From the NCBI RefSeq assembly GCF_905475345.1, contig NC_066603.1:3242501-3306500 (forward strand): a stretch of DNA of 64,000 nucleotides, given 5' to 3'. Of the stretch, positions 14,276 to 26,810 are shown piece by piece. The notes beneath the pieces are model-generated. The model was given only the letters and a program-made list of their open reading frames with translations, made no database searches and was not told the origin of the DNA. Every line of letters begins with the position of its first letter. Within the stretch, counting starts at the first letter, position 1. The position numbers were made by a program, and so were the translations under genes. This stretch comes from Vespula vulgaris. Its lineage: Eukaryota; Arthropoda; Insecta; Hymenoptera; Vespidae.

Positions 14276-14582
14276 AAGTGAAACATCTCCAAGAGAAAAG
14301 TACACGTACGTAAAAGACGAACGAGGAATGGTAAAACATGCGAAAGACATAGAAACGAAGAATGAAAGAGCATAGGAAGAAGGTGATGAAGAGAGAAGAG
14401 ATGTGGAAGATCGGAAGTTGCAAGGATAGTCGGGGACACGAAAGAGGTCGTAGAAGGACGAGTTGAAAACTTTCTTCTTTCGAATTGGCCGGATGCGCTC
14501 ACCAACTTTCTTCTTTTTCTCGCGTAATGAAATCGCCAAAGAAGAATCAAGGATGCGGAAGTGAACGGTCCTCCGTTGACTT

Positions 14583-14800
14583 CCTTTCACATTTCTCTAT
14601 CTCTACATATATATCCTTTTCTCTATCTCTATCTTTCTTTTTCTTTTTTGTTTTACGTTTTTTTTCTCTCTTTTTTTATTCTTCTTTTTTCTTCATCTCT
14701 CTCTCTCTCTCTGTCTCTTTTTCTGGTTTCATTTTCTTTCTCTTTTTATCCTTCTCTTTTCTTCTTCTCTCTTTCTTTTTCTTTATATTCTTCGGTGTCC
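14583..14800. repeat. Polypyrimidine tract (CT/CTTT)n
   Basis: About 220 bases, almost all C and T on the plus strand. Its strand bias is opposite to the purine tract 300 bases upstream. Confidence 0.9.
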
Positions 14801-16060
14801 TTCTCAAGGATCTAAGGATTTCAACTAAGAGATCTCTAACCGTTCCTACCGATTCCGTCTAATTGAGAAATTATTCAAAAGGGTGTCCTCGAGACGGCGT
14901 CACGAGCCGATCGAACCAATCGAATCCTTCTCGTTCTTCTCTTTCTTCACGTTTCGACATCATCGATTAGATTCCGTTCGATCTCTTATCTAACGCGTTA
15001 CGAGACACCCACATGAATTTCGTCGACACCTTCAAGAATATCTTGTTGGATTTGAAATTGATAAGGCGGAAATGGTTCTAATTCAATTTTCCTCATCGAT
15101 CATTTCCTCGATAATTATTGAACGAAATTTTCATCCCGGTGTTTCTTCAAATTATTTAATGAAAATTTGATTTAGTCTGATTAGATATTTTTGACTTGTG
15201 AGGATGTGATGAAATAAAGATAATTTTAAATTATACAGTGAAGTGATATATATACATATACATATATATATGAGTATCAAAAGAAGGAATTGAAAATATT
15301 TCAATATCAATATTCGATAATTTTCACGTCGATGAAACATAATGTAAGTAAAAAAGAAAATAAAAAATAGAAAAGAAAAAAAAGATAATGAAACATAGTA
15401 AAATAATAGTAATAAAACGTCATGTAGATGTATTAAGATATTAATTGAATAATATATTAAAGTAATAATAAGATTCAAAGAAATAAAACAAAAAACAAAT
15501 TTAATAAATTGAAATATGAATGAGAATAAGGTTGATTAAATAGGAAAGAAAAAATGAAATAACAACAAAATAATAATAATAACAATAATAATAACAATAA
15601 TAATAATAATAATAATAATCCGAAAGATGAAATAAAGAGAAATTAAAAAAATTCAAATATACGTGACAATAAAGTAAATTAAAGGTGGTATAATAAGAAA
15701 AGAAAAAATATTAATTAAATAACATAGCATAATAATAATAACAATAACATTAATAAAATGCGAAGGATCAGACTAGAAAATAAAAGAGAATAAAGGAAAA
15801 TAAAAGAAATAAAAAAAAAAAGAAAAAGAAAAAGAAAAAGAAAAAGAAAAAAAAAGACAACTATTGACTGAAGAAACTAAACAAAATTAATAATAAAAAT
15901 AACAGTAATAATATACGAAGAAATAAAATAGAAACGTATACGAAATAAATTGATATATGAACGTTGTGTCGATGTTGTTAATAAATAATTCTTTTTTTTA
16001 TTCGAGCGAACTTTCTCATTTCGAAAGGAAAACTTTAGTAAATGATTCTCTCTAAAGGAT

Positions 16061-16310
16061 GGATGCAAATCCTGCGTCCTTGTTTCGAGTCGTAGTCGCC
16101 TACAATTTTAAGCCATAGTCCGTGCAAGCCCACCTGGGTCTTTCTTTATTAAGCAGCCTCGATTACCAGTAGCCTTTTTCATGGTCTTGACACTTTCAAA
16201 CGATTTTGAAAAGGCTCCCATGATAAATGGTGCCACGAGAAGGTGCACGAACTAACTCGTCTCGCTTCGGCAGTCGAGCCTTCCACTACTGTCACGTCAT
16301 TATTTACTCG
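16061..16310. other. Non-repetitive island, possible regulatory element
   Basis: About 250 bases of balanced composition with no simple repeats, between poly-AT filler and a GA tract. No open frame of note crosses it on either strand and no RNA fold is obvious. It may be a conserved non-coding element; only cross-species alignment would show that. Confidence 0.3.
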
Positions 16311-16388
16311 GGAAAAAGAATAAAAAGTGAGGAAGAGAAAGAGAGACACCAAGAGAGACAGAGACAGAGATTGAGATAGAAGGACGAA

Positions 16389-16391
<3 letters not shown>

Positions 16392-16434
<43 letters not shown>
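16392..16434. repeat. (GA)n microsatellite
   Basis: Uninterrupted GA run of about 43 bases. Confidence 0.95.
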
Positions 16435-16437
<3 letters not shown>

Positions 16438-17784
16438 GAAAACTCATCTACTCTTCAGTTTTTCTTCTGCTTCATTTCTTTTTTCTCTTTACTTCGCTCT
16501 CGACGATCTTCGATCGACGAAAAACTTTTCGAAAATGATATTACCGTTCTTTCTTCTCTTTTCTTCTTTAGAAAAAGAAAGAAAGAGAGTAAAGAAAAAG
16601 GAAAAAGAACGACTTCTTTTTCTTTTTCTTTCCTTCTTCGTTTTTTTTTCTCCTCTGTTTCTTTATTTATTTCTTTTTTTTTTTGATTTATTTTTATTTT
16701 TACTTTTATTTCCACTTTTATTTGTTTTCTTTTTCTTTCTTTTCGCCATTCGTTTTAAAAGTCAAAGCCTTTAATTGCATCTGCAAATCTTTTTATCCAG
16801 CTTATCAAGAAATGTTATAATATCTTTTTGTTGATACTGTTAATTAATTGATTTGCGGAATTTGAGAAAAATTTGAATTACACTTTCCACGAAATATTGT
16901 CAGTTATCAAACGACTCAAATTGATTATCGCAAAATGAATTTTCTATAGAACGTTGACGAACTTGAAGAGCAATGTTAAATTTTCTATTTATTAAGCTGC
17001 GGAAATAAAAATTTGAGAGAAATTTCAGAACGGCAAGGATTAATTTTTACAACGACTTAACGAGCGTTACGAAACTTCGATATAACGTTTGACGAATTTA
17101 AACGACGATATTAAATTTTATTTGAGAAAGAGAAAGTAATAATACATTTTTCAAACAGGATTGATTAATAAAATTATGTAATAATATTAAATTACGCTCG
17201 GTGAAAATGATTTTAAACGCACGTTTAAAATAAAGTAAATCAACTTGAGGAGTGAACGTATTGATGACATAAGATAATATTTAATAATCGACATATTGTT
17301 TTATTAATTAAGAGCTATTGACTTATTCTATAACAACGATAACGGTACTCATTTCATTCCATTTTTTTTATTTTATTTTTTTTTCTTGTTTTCCTTTTTC
17401 TTTTTTTTTTTTTTTTTTATTTGTTTCCTTTTTCCATACGTCAAATCCAACAATGATTCGTTCGAAATTAAATCGACCGAGGAATCGGATACACGCATAC
17501 GTTTATAAACGCATACACATATCTAGATTATTTTCATTCGATCACACGGGTAATCATCAACGGCCGAATAATCGTAAAAATTCGATTTGAAAATCGCAAT
17601 TCGTTAATCGCAACCGCATCGCATCGTTTCGTTCTCGCTTACGATTCTTCTATATTTTTGCAGGTTTCCGATGAAATTAATTCTATTTTTCCGATTCTAT
17701 GTTTTTTCTCGTTCGCTTATACCAAACGTTATAACGAACTAAATAAAAAAAAAAGAAAAAATAAATAAATATATTCATAAGTGT

Positions 17785-17945
17785 ATGTATATGTATGATG
17801 TATATGTATAAACTGGTTACATATAAGCAAGTTGTGTGTGTGTGTTGCACATATATGTATATGTACATATAATGTACATATACGTACATATATGCATACA
17901 TATACATATATATATATATATGTATGTATATATGTATGTATAAGG
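17785..17945. repeat. (ATGT)n and AT-rich steps
   Basis: Mixed TATG, TACA and AT steps. They generate Tyr/Ile/His frames on the minus strand. Confidence 0.8.
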
Positions 17946-18144
17946 TAAGACGTTTTGATACTTTTATTAAATGTAAAGGTAATCATTTTAAACGTTTTTT
18001 GTAAAAAATATAATTTTTTATTTGTTTTCAGTAATTAATAAAAAACAAACAAAGAATAAAAAATAAATAAAAATTCGTTGATAATCTATAAAGTTATAAG
18101 CATTGATGTTATTCTTAGTTATTTTAGATCACTCTATACATGTA

Positions 18145-18160
18145 TATATGCATACATATA

Positions 18161-18196
<36 letters not shown>

Positions 18197-18232
18197 TACA
18201 CACATATATACATACATATATATATAAGTATA
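18145..18232. repeat. (CATA)n microsatellite
   Basis: Tandem CATA copies with AT and AC interruptions. Confidence 0.9.
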
Positions 18233-18745
18233 TACGACAATTTATCTCGAAAATGCAACAACAGAAACTCGATCGAGTAAGTTTAAATTATACTTTGCTT
18301 GTTAGATCCCAACACTAAGCTGCGTTAAATTTATACAACGATATTGTTTTTAAAATGTTTTGTTGACAATACAATTCTCCTCTATGCAAGTATTCTAGTT
18401 CGACGATGGAATTACAAAAAAAGATTATACAAAAGTAATAAAAAAAAGAAACAAAAAAAAACAAAATAAAAGAGAACGATTTCGACGCTCGTGGAACGTG
18501 CATAGAAAAAATATTATTCTTTTACTCTTTTCTTCTTTTTTTCTTTACTCTTTTTTATTTTATTTTATTTATTTATTCCGAGATGCGTTTTTAAACTTTC
18601 ATCACGTTTTCTTTCTTTTTTTTTTATCTATAGGTACATATAGAAAATTCTATTAATTAATTATTGGAAAGTTCGAATACTTTATTTTGAGAGTAACAAT
18701 ATTTATTATAGTAAAAGATAATTATAGTAAAATCAATGTTGATAT

Positions 18746-18769
18746 TACACACACACACACACACACACA
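18746..18769. repeat. (AC)n microsatellite
   Basis: About 12 perfect AC copies. Confidence 0.95.
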
Positions 18770-19387
18770 TATTCGAATTCACCGTGTTATTCGAAATTAT
18801 CATTTAATTGAACTTTTGAATTATAATTATTTTTCTATATCACTAAACAATTAATTGCTTTATCTATTAATATCTTATATATACGTAACACATATACTTT
18901 CGTAAAAAATTGTTAAATAAATCTATTCAACGGTTATGAAAAGTTATCGAAAGAAATATTCGATGGCATACTTACTAATTAAACTATCAATTCTATCAAA
19001 TCAAGGTTATCGGGAATAAAAATATATCCGAATACTATTTGCGTTTAATTTAAGGGAGAACAAAAAAATAATGCGTGACTTACAACTATTTGTAAACAAC
19101 TTTCTCTTCTAATTGTACATTTCCTCTTTTCTCGTTTGCCCCTCCACCAAGTGCAAACGAGAAAAAAGAAAAGAAGAGAATTATTTTCCAAATGACTTCT
19201 CGAATTGTGGGATATAATAAAAATAAAAGAAACAAATATACAATAAAAATGATATCTTAACGCTGATTGATTTAAATCACTCAGATCTTGGAATGTTATT
19301 TCTTTGAATAAATTTTTCCTAGAATAATAACAAAAGAAAAAAAGAAAAGAAAAAGGAAAAGAGGAAAAAAGAAAAGAAAAGAAATGC

Positions 19388-19390
<3 letters not shown>

Positions 19391-19426
<36 letters not shown>
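19391..19426. repeat. (CT)n microsatellite
   Basis: About 18 CT copies, preceded by an AAAAG-rich purine tract. Confidence 0.95.
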
Positions 19427-19431
<5 letters not shown>

Positions 19432-19694
19432 CTCTATTTCTCTGTATCTTTCTATCTCTATCTATATCTTGCAAGCAAAGCGAGGAAACAAGAGTAAAAA
19501 GAAGAAAGTATGGGAGCTCGTCGTTGTAGAAGAAAAGAAACATGGATTTGGGTGAATCGAAAATTGAATGTCAGCTTCCGGTATCCTAGGCTTATCCTAA
19601 ATACACGGACGGTTAAGCGAACGTGAAGAGCCATTCTAGCACGCTCGCGTACTTACGTCTATGCTTCTGCTCACGGGTCATATAACTCGCTAAG

Positions 19695-19700
19695 CGAGAA

Positions 19701-19751
<51 letters not shown>
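19695..19751. repeat. (GA)n microsatellite
   Basis: GA run with AAG interruptions in its first half. Confidence 0.9.
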
Positions 19752-19753
<2 letters not shown>

Positions 19754-20056
19754 ATACAGGGTTCAGCTAGACAGTGAGAAAGAAAAGAGGGAGAGTTGAA
19801 AACAGGGAGAGTTAAGAGGGAAAGAGAAGTAGGAGGGTGGTTCGAAGCCTTAGCACGGTATCTCTCTCTTTGCCAAGCCATTTCATCTTGCTCGATGCCC
19901 TTTGACCTTACCTTTCGTTCCTTGCCTTTACTCCGGAACATGACACACACATACGTACGTATATACATACATAAAACGTATATACGTATCAAGAAGTTGT
20001 ACGTATACGTATATATTTGAAACTACGATATCTTTCTGTGTACACATACGTACTTG

Positions 20057-20105
20057 TGTATGTATGTATGTATGTATGTATGTATGTATGTATGTATGTA
20101 TGTAT
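20057..20105. repeat. (TATG)12 microsatellite
   Basis: About 49 bases of perfect TATG tetramers. Confidence 0.95.
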
Positions 20106-20263
20106 TATACTTAGCTATAGCAACAGACATAAGAGGTTCCAGGTTGCCTTCTACCCTAAATGCTAATAACAAAAAGTTCAAGCGTATGCTCTACTGAGAA
20201 GTTTGTTCGTGGATAATGAAACGGATTAATCAGATGGTGTTTACTTGCGATTGTGTTTTTTGT

Positions 20264-20353
20264 GACGATGGCGATGGTGATGGTGGTGGTGAAGATGGTG
20301 ATGGTGGTACTGGTGGTGGAGTTAGGGGGATGAAATTGCGACGAGAAGGATAC

Positions 20354-20384
<31 letters not shown>

Positions 20385-20386
20385 TT
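20264..20386. repeat. (GGTGAT)n followed by (CTTT)n
   Basis: Imperfect GGT/GAT triplets (20,264-20,321), then about eight CTTT copies (20,353-20,386). Confidence 0.85.
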
Positions 20387-20561
20387 GTATTCTTCATTTT
20401 CTTTTTTTCGTGTCTGAGTTTCGGGATTTTGGTATCAGACCATTATCTCTCTTTCGGTGGATCTTACTTTCGGATGAAAGTGAAATTTTATCTCGAGAGC
20501 TTCTTTTTTCGTTTTCATTACGATTAACGCGTTCGTCACGTTCCATCTTCGTTGATCTATT

Positions 20562-20592
<31 letters not shown>

Positions 20593-22357
20593 GTTTCTTT
20601 TTCAAATAATGCAAGATGAAATTATATCTTGTCGACTGATTTAGAATTTGTTTGTTTGTTTTTTTAATTTTTTTTTCTTTTTTTTTTTTACACGTAATCC
20701 ATAAGTCACAGAATTTTAGAAAAAGATAGACTTCTCAGCGAGTTAAATCCGATTCGCAAAGCGCTCTCGTTCAACCAGGATTTATATTAATAGCTTTGAA
20801 ATTTCTTATATCTTATTTACTCGTTCCTTGTAGATAACTCGTAACTCGGGAGCTAATTTAACGATCCCGATGACTTTATCGAGCATCATAAACGTTTCAG
20901 ACGCAAATACCGAATTCTTCGAACATTAAGTACTTATCTCTCTACGCTTCGACTTTAATGGATTGATCTAGTAAAGTTCGCCGAGTTTTCCCGAGTTTCG
21001 TACTTTCCGTAAGCTTTAAGGTCTCCTTCTCCTCCTCTCTCTCTCTCACTCTCTCTCTCTCTCTCTTTCTCTCACTCGCTCTCACCCTCCCCACTCACCC
21101 TCCCAAACTTTCGAAAGTACTAAATTTCATTTCGAATGAACTTAAGATAGCAAGGGTTGATAATTTTTTTCTTTTTCTTTTTTTTTCTTCTTTTATTATC
21201 TCGTCTTTCTTTTTCTTTCTTTCGCGCGTTCTTTCAACATCGTAGAAATAACATCGTGGATATTCCTTTGGCGATAATTATCATCTTGATAATCACGAAG
21301 GACGAAAAGAGAAAGAAAGGAAAAAAAATTGAACGATTGTTTGTTCGATTTAATCGAAAGATTTTTGAGTTTCTAAAAAAGAAAATAAATAAATAAATAA
21401 ATAAATAATTGACTTCATAATTATATTCTTGCAGTGTCTAAGTACGTGGAACGTATGTACGTAGTTGAAATTGAAAAGGATATTGAACAAACGTATGATC
21501 GAGTTGAACTAGCAAACGTACTACAATTGATTTTATTTCTATTATATTGTTTACACGGAGATAGATGTTGAATTAATAATCAACGAGATTAATCGACGAT
21601 TAATCTCAACGGAATTGTTGATATTTACTTTAGAAGATAAACTTTCGATTGTGAAAATTGCAAAAATCTATTAAAATATTTTGTCGTTGATATAAAGATT
21701 AAAATAAAAGAGTATAATCAAATTCGAATAAATAAATAGATTTCGAGTGTTTCGTATTTAACGATCTTCAAGATTTTTATAAAAGAAGAAGAAAGAAAAA
21801 ATAAGAACAATTAATCAGTACGATTAATAAGGGTTACAATAAAAAAAACGATAAACAAATACGAACAAACAAAACAGACAAAACGTGTTACGTTGAACGA
21901 TATCCGAACTTTTTACGAAAGCATAAGCAAAAAAAAAGAAAGAAAAGAAAAAAAGGGAGAGAAAGAAAGAAGAAAAAGTAGAAGAAAAGAACAAAATAAG
22001 AAGAAATAATAAGAATTAAAATAAAATAAAAAAAAACGACGAATCCAAGTAGAAATAATTCCAGAGATTAAAAGAAAGAAAATAATCGTAGGAGATTTCG
22101 AAAAATTAGATATTCGATCGCAAATGAATCATAGATTTCGATCATCCCTCTTCAAATTCTTTATAGAACAAGATGAAAAAGAAAAGCAAAAAGAAACTAA
22201 AAAAAAAAAAGGAGATAAAACCGAGACAGGAAAAAAAAACAAGAAACAAGAATAACAATAAAAGAGTGTAACACTTGAGCGATGAAATAGAAATGACAAA
22301 TGCGTGAGCTATCATTTCTAGTTTCTTTTCCACGGAAGAACGAAAAAGGACGAGGGT

Positions 22358-22467
22358 TGATGGTAATGGTGATGGTTGTAGTAGTGGTGATAGTGATAGT
22401 GATGGTGATGGTGATGGTGATGGTGATGGTGATGGTGGTGGTGGTGGTGGTGGTAGTGATGGTGGGG
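22358..22467. repeat. (GGTGAT)n / (GGT)n array
   Basis: About 110 bases of GGT, GAT and AGT triplets with a perfect GATGGT core. It produces a His-rich minus-strand frame and a Val/Met-rich plus-strand frame; neither is likely to be a protein. Confidence 0.95.
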
Positions 22468-22714
22468 GAACGGACGACGCGACTTGCACACGTTGACGTG
22501 TGCCACGACTTTAGCTTGCTTTTCTCTTAGTACACAGAAAGACATTTTCTGGTTCGTCGTTCGCGTCGTTGGCGTTTCTGTTACATAGGTGTAAAAATCA
22601 CTTTGAAGGCAGGAAGTGGCTTGTCTCAATTACGCGAGACCGAGCCAGCTTCCGTGTTCCTGTCTCTCAATGTCTCTTTTTCTCTCTGAGAGTAGAACAA
22701 AAATGAGAAAATAG

Positions 22715-22728
22715 AGAAAAAGAGAGAC

Positions 22729-22779
<51 letters not shown>

Positions 22780-22780
22780 A
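22715..22780. repeat. (GA)n microsatellite
   Basis: GA run with AC and AAA interruptions and a central perfect part of about 30 bases. Confidence 0.9.
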
Positions 22781-23103
22781 ATAGAACGAGACCTTCCAAG
22801 CCCCGTTGTACCTTTCAACGTTACCGTAACTCATCATCGCAGGGTTGCATTTACATACGTAAACCCGGTTCTTCCTTCCGCGTGTCGGGTCCCGACAACC
22901 CTTCCCCTCCCCTCCCTTCTTCTATCTTCACCACCTCCACCCTCAATCCTAGCAACCTCAACCCAGCTAACCCTCTACGTGTGCCATGTACGAGTGTAAA
23001 TACTCGCATACATATGCAAATGCTTCATCGTACCGGTATTTACCTAAGTACACTCTCTCGTTGCGTGTCCATGAATAAATGTGCTCATTCGTATGTCGCA
23101 GAT

Positions 23104-23220
23104 CTTCTTTCTATCTCTTTCTCTCTTTCTTTCTCTTTATCTATGTATCTATCTCTCTATCTATCCATCTCTATCTATTTATCTATCTATCTGTCTGTCT
23201 GTCTGTCTGTCTGTCTTTAT
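23104..23220. repeat. (TCTA)n / (TGTC)n compound repeat
   Basis: CT steps pass into TCTA tetramers, then about five TGTC copies (23,191-23,214). Confidence 0.9.
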
Positions 23221-23839
23221 CTTCATCCGTCTATATATCCATCTCTTTTTATCTTGTTTTTTATGTTGCTTCTTTTCCCTTTTTTTTCCCTTCCTTTTCT
23301 TTTTATTTCTCCTTGTTTTATTATTTTCTATTTTTCTTGTTCTTCTTTTTTCAGTTCTTTCCAACATTCGTCGTTTATATCGAAGCGATGACGAAAGAGA
23401 AACTCACGAGTACTATGTTTTCACTAGGTTTCTTATTTTCTTTTAACGTTATCATAGATATCGTTGATTGTCGTTATCAACCTCTTTTTCTTTAACCAGC
23501 TTATAGTTTTTCGAAGAAACTTTATTCGTTAATGAATTCGTTTCACGTAAATTGAATCGTACGAAAGTTTGTCAATTATAATCTATGCGATTTTGCGAGT
23601 TTTTCTTTTTTTAATGTTTGATAATACTTCTTTTTTTCTTTCTTAATTTTAACAACGATCTAGGAGAGAAATTTCTTGCGTTAGATGTCCTATAGGGGTC
23701 TGTCTATAAAGTTGTTATATTTAAGAACATATTTATTTTTAAGGAACAAAATAAACAAGATAAGAGGAATGAAAAAGAAAATAAAAAAAGATTTTCAAAT
23801 TTCAAATCTTATTATATATGTATTTATGTATGTATATGT

Positions 23840-23847
<8 letters not shown>

Positions 23848-23885
<38 letters not shown>
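23848..23885. repeat. (AT)n microsatellite
   Basis: About 19 AT copies. Confidence 0.95.
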
Positions 23886-23889
<4 letters not shown>

Positions 23890-24335
23890 AAACATATTTG
23901 TACACATTTAGAAATGCTTATTATAGTTGTCTTATGAATCCGTCTATAACTTTTAATTACAAATTAAAATTACAAAAGGAAAAAATTTAATTTCGTATTA
24001 CAGACATGTATTTATATTATAGTCATATATATGCATGGAAATATTTACACGTATACGTATCTAGGAAAGTTTTATTATAGTTAGTTTATGAATCTCTCTG
24101 GAACTTATAATTAAAAAACAAGAAAGAGGAAAATAGAAAGAAAGATATTTAATTTCTAAGTTATTATACCGATAGATATATTATCTATGTCTATATTACA
24201 CATGACATATATAAATACATATCTATGTATATACCAATATATAACACATACTTAAGTGTACTATAATCTTTCACGAATATCTCTGTTATTAGTAATAAAA
24301 AAGAAAACAAAAAAGAAGAAAGATTTCTAATTTCA

Positions 24336-24341
24336 TTTTTT

Positions 24342-24391
<50 letters not shown>

Positions 24392-24400
24392 AAAAAAAGA
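24336..24400. repeat. AT-rich palindrome
   Basis: A T7ATTTT arm, a central (AT)n run and an AAAATA7 arm form a self-complementary unit of about 64 bases. Confidence 0.9.
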
Positions 24401-24456
24401 AAAATTCTTCGAATATATATTTCTTTAATATATATTAACTTATCTAAACAAATTTT

Positions 24457-24461
<5 letters not shown>

Positions 24462-24504
<43 letters not shown>
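24462..24504. repeat. (AT)n microsatellite
   Basis: About 21 AT copies, only 60 bases downstream of the AT palindrome. Confidence 0.95.
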
Positions 24505-24510
<6 letters not shown>

Positions 24511-24790
24511 TATGTATATACATACATGTATATACTTTTAGATATACAAATGAAAGGACTCGTGATTCGACTATTTTCGGTAAAGTTAAAGACAAGGCAA
24601 ACATTCATCGAGATTAGTAAACCCTTTGGTATAATTTCTCGCAGTGCTACTAGCTTATGGACTGCTAATTTCAATTTCTCCAAGCAAGCAGAAGGATTAA
24701 TCTGCGTCTACGACGAGCACGCAGCAAAACGAATCACGGAACACGAGGGTTCTGGTTATCTACCCAGTTGGATTAATATCTCCCTCTCCC

Positions 24791-24822
<32 letters not shown>

Positions 24823-24941
24823 AACTCTCTCACTCAACCCTCTCAAGAAACTAGCAACGCGAGACTGTTGAACGTGAACTCTCAACGTTCAAGTAATACC
24901 CTCTATTTTTTTTTCCTATTTTTTCTCCCTCTTTTTATTTC

Positions 24942-24944
<3 letters not shown>

Positions 24945-24972
<28 letters not shown>
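24945..24972. repeat. (ATT)n microsatellite
   Basis: About nine ATT copies inside a T-rich tract. Confidence 0.9.
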
Positions 24973-25383
24973 TTTTTTAATAAATTTTTTTTTCCGCTTT
25001 TTCTTTTCTTTCCTATTCCTTTTCTTTCATTTCTGTTTTTTTTCCTTCTTTTTCTTTTTCTTTTTTTTTTGCCTAACGAACTACGAGTTTGAAGTTTGAC
25101 GTTTAAAAGGAATTCTGACAGGAGGGAAGGGTTAAACAATGAGCCTACTTTTTTTTTCATATCCGTTCTTTGGTTAATTAAAAATATTTTTTCATATCTC
25201 TTGAAATCCCTCTTCTACTCCATTCCCCTCTACATCCTCTCCTATTTCTCATCATCATCCTTCTTTACTATGTTTTAAAAAGATTTGCGAAAAGGTAAGA
25301 AAAACTAGTTAGTCGAGAAATATATTGGATGGATGTATCTATATACACTTGTATATATGTGTATGTGTGTGTGTCTGTATAGG

Positions 25384-25386
<3 letters not shown>

Positions 25387-25430
<44 letters not shown>
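25387..25430. repeat. (GA)n microsatellite
   Basis: Uninterrupted GA run of about 44 bases. Confidence 0.95.
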
Positions 25431-25431
<1 letters not shown>

Positions 25432-25647
25432 CTAGACAGTAACCAAGCATGAATCGTTCTCCGTTCCGCAAATGAATACTAATTTCGAATGAACGAGAAT
25501 TTATGAATGCGATGATGAGATAGGTGGGTTAAACGAAACTGAACTCGAATGGTTTCGAAGAGATAACGAACAAATCCGAAACGTGCTCGAACTATAAAAA
25601 TTTTCCGATGTTCTTTCTCAAACGTTTCTTCCTTTCTTTTACGTACA

Positions 25648-25798
25648 AACGAACGAACGAACGAACGAACGAACGAACGAACGAACGAACGAACGAACGA
25701 ACGAACGAACGAACGAACGAAACGAAAGAACAAATAAATGAACGAACGAACGAATGAATGAATGAATGAATCGATGGATGGATGAATGAATGGATGGT
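25648..25798. repeat. (GAAC)18 with derived GAAT and GGAT tetramers
   Basis: A perfect GAAC tetramer run (25,648-25,720) is followed, after about 20 mixed bases, by GAAC, GAAT and GGAT tetramers to 25,798. The tetramer phase looks like one repeat family decaying step by step. The minus-strand Phe-Val-Arg-Ser repeat frame over it is an artefact. Confidence 0.95.
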
Positions 25799-26768
25799 TG
25801 AATTGTTTAAAATTGAGTCATCATGTTTTTATTGAACACAAAAAAATTCTCTCTCTCTCTCTTTTTTTTCTTTATATTAGTCGAAAAAAAAATGTTTCTC
25901 ATTCGACAAGAAAAAAATTTTATAAATACCTACCCCTATCTATCTACCCCCTTTTATTCCCATAAATAATTTTCTTTCTTTCTTCGTTTCTTTCGTTGTT
26001 CGTTTTACTTTCTCTTCCGTTGTCATTTTACTTTTTTCCTTTCCTTTTGTTCGTTTCTTTTCAATTTAAAAAACCGAATCGACGACGTGGAATACACGTT
26101 CGCGTTTTACCGAAGAAAAGATTGGGGGTAACATTCAACAAGTATTATTACAAAGACATTAGAGAAAAGTTGTTTTCCCACTGTATCGTCTCATAAGCGC
26201 GGTATACTTCCGGTTTATAGAGTATGTACAAAACGTTACTGTATATACTACTAGAGAAAACTGCTTTTATTTCCGGCACTTCTAATCCTCCTTTATGACC
26301 ATCGTAAATGTTTCCACGAACTTTTCCTTATTTTACTTTTTCTTTTCTTCTTTTTTTTTTCTTTCTTTCTTGCTTTCTCGTTCCCCCTTTTTTTTATTCT
26401 TTTTTGTTTTTCCTTTCTTCTTCTTCTTCTTTTTTATCATCGTCCTCTTCATTTTCTACTTCTTCTTCTTCTTCTTCGTGCATATGTAAAATGTATGTTT
26501 TATCAATGCTTATTATCTTAGCTTATTATCTTATTGTCGGTGAAAAGAAGAAAAGGGTAATGGAGTAGAGGGTGCTTAGGAGGTGGAAGGAATCAGAATC
26601 ACTGGATCGTACACTAATTTAAGTTCCAAGTAATTTTCGAAAGATTTACGACGACGAGACGTCGGATGTAATTATTATTTGCATGTAATTAATAAAAATG
26701 ATCGAAAATATTCGATTTAAAAAGAATCGACGACTATGCGTTGTGTAAATAATTATTATTTATATAGA

Positions 26769-26810
26769 GATGATGATGATAATGATGATGATGATGATGA
26801 TGATAATGAT
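26769..26810. repeat. (GAT)n microsatellite
   Basis: About 13 GAT copies with two AAT interruptions. Confidence 0.9.

Larger units (their letters stand above)
12661..16060. other. Gene-free stretch dominated by long purine and pyrimidine tracts
   Basis: Apart from a non-repetitive island at about 12,660-13,020, this stretch has no gene-like content. It holds a polypurine block, an adjacent opposite-strand pyrimidine block, and AT-rich filler with AAT repeats (15,571-15,621) and a (GAAAAA)n run (15,815-15,855). The 278-322 codon minus-strand frames at 13,582-14,590 are Ser/Leu/Phe readings of the purine tract. Confidence 0.6.

Noticed and set aside
13582..14590. Overlapping minus-strand open frames of 278-322 codons, Ser/Leu/Phe-rich
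   Set aside because: They are readings of a polypurine tract in all three frames; no domain, no start context, no splice signals.
22318..22629. Histidine-rich minus-strand frame that looks like a metal-binding protein
   Set aside because: The histidines come from a GGTGAT/GGT microsatellite read in reverse.
24526..25092. Plus-strand 188-codon open frame
   Set aside because: The first 80 codons look ordinary, but the frame continues into CT and ATT repeats, with no recognisable domain or exon boundary.
25479..25733. Tandem Phe-Val-Arg-Ser protein repeat on the minus strand
   Set aside because: It is the GAAC tetramer array translated; tetramer repeats give such 4-residue cycles in every frame.
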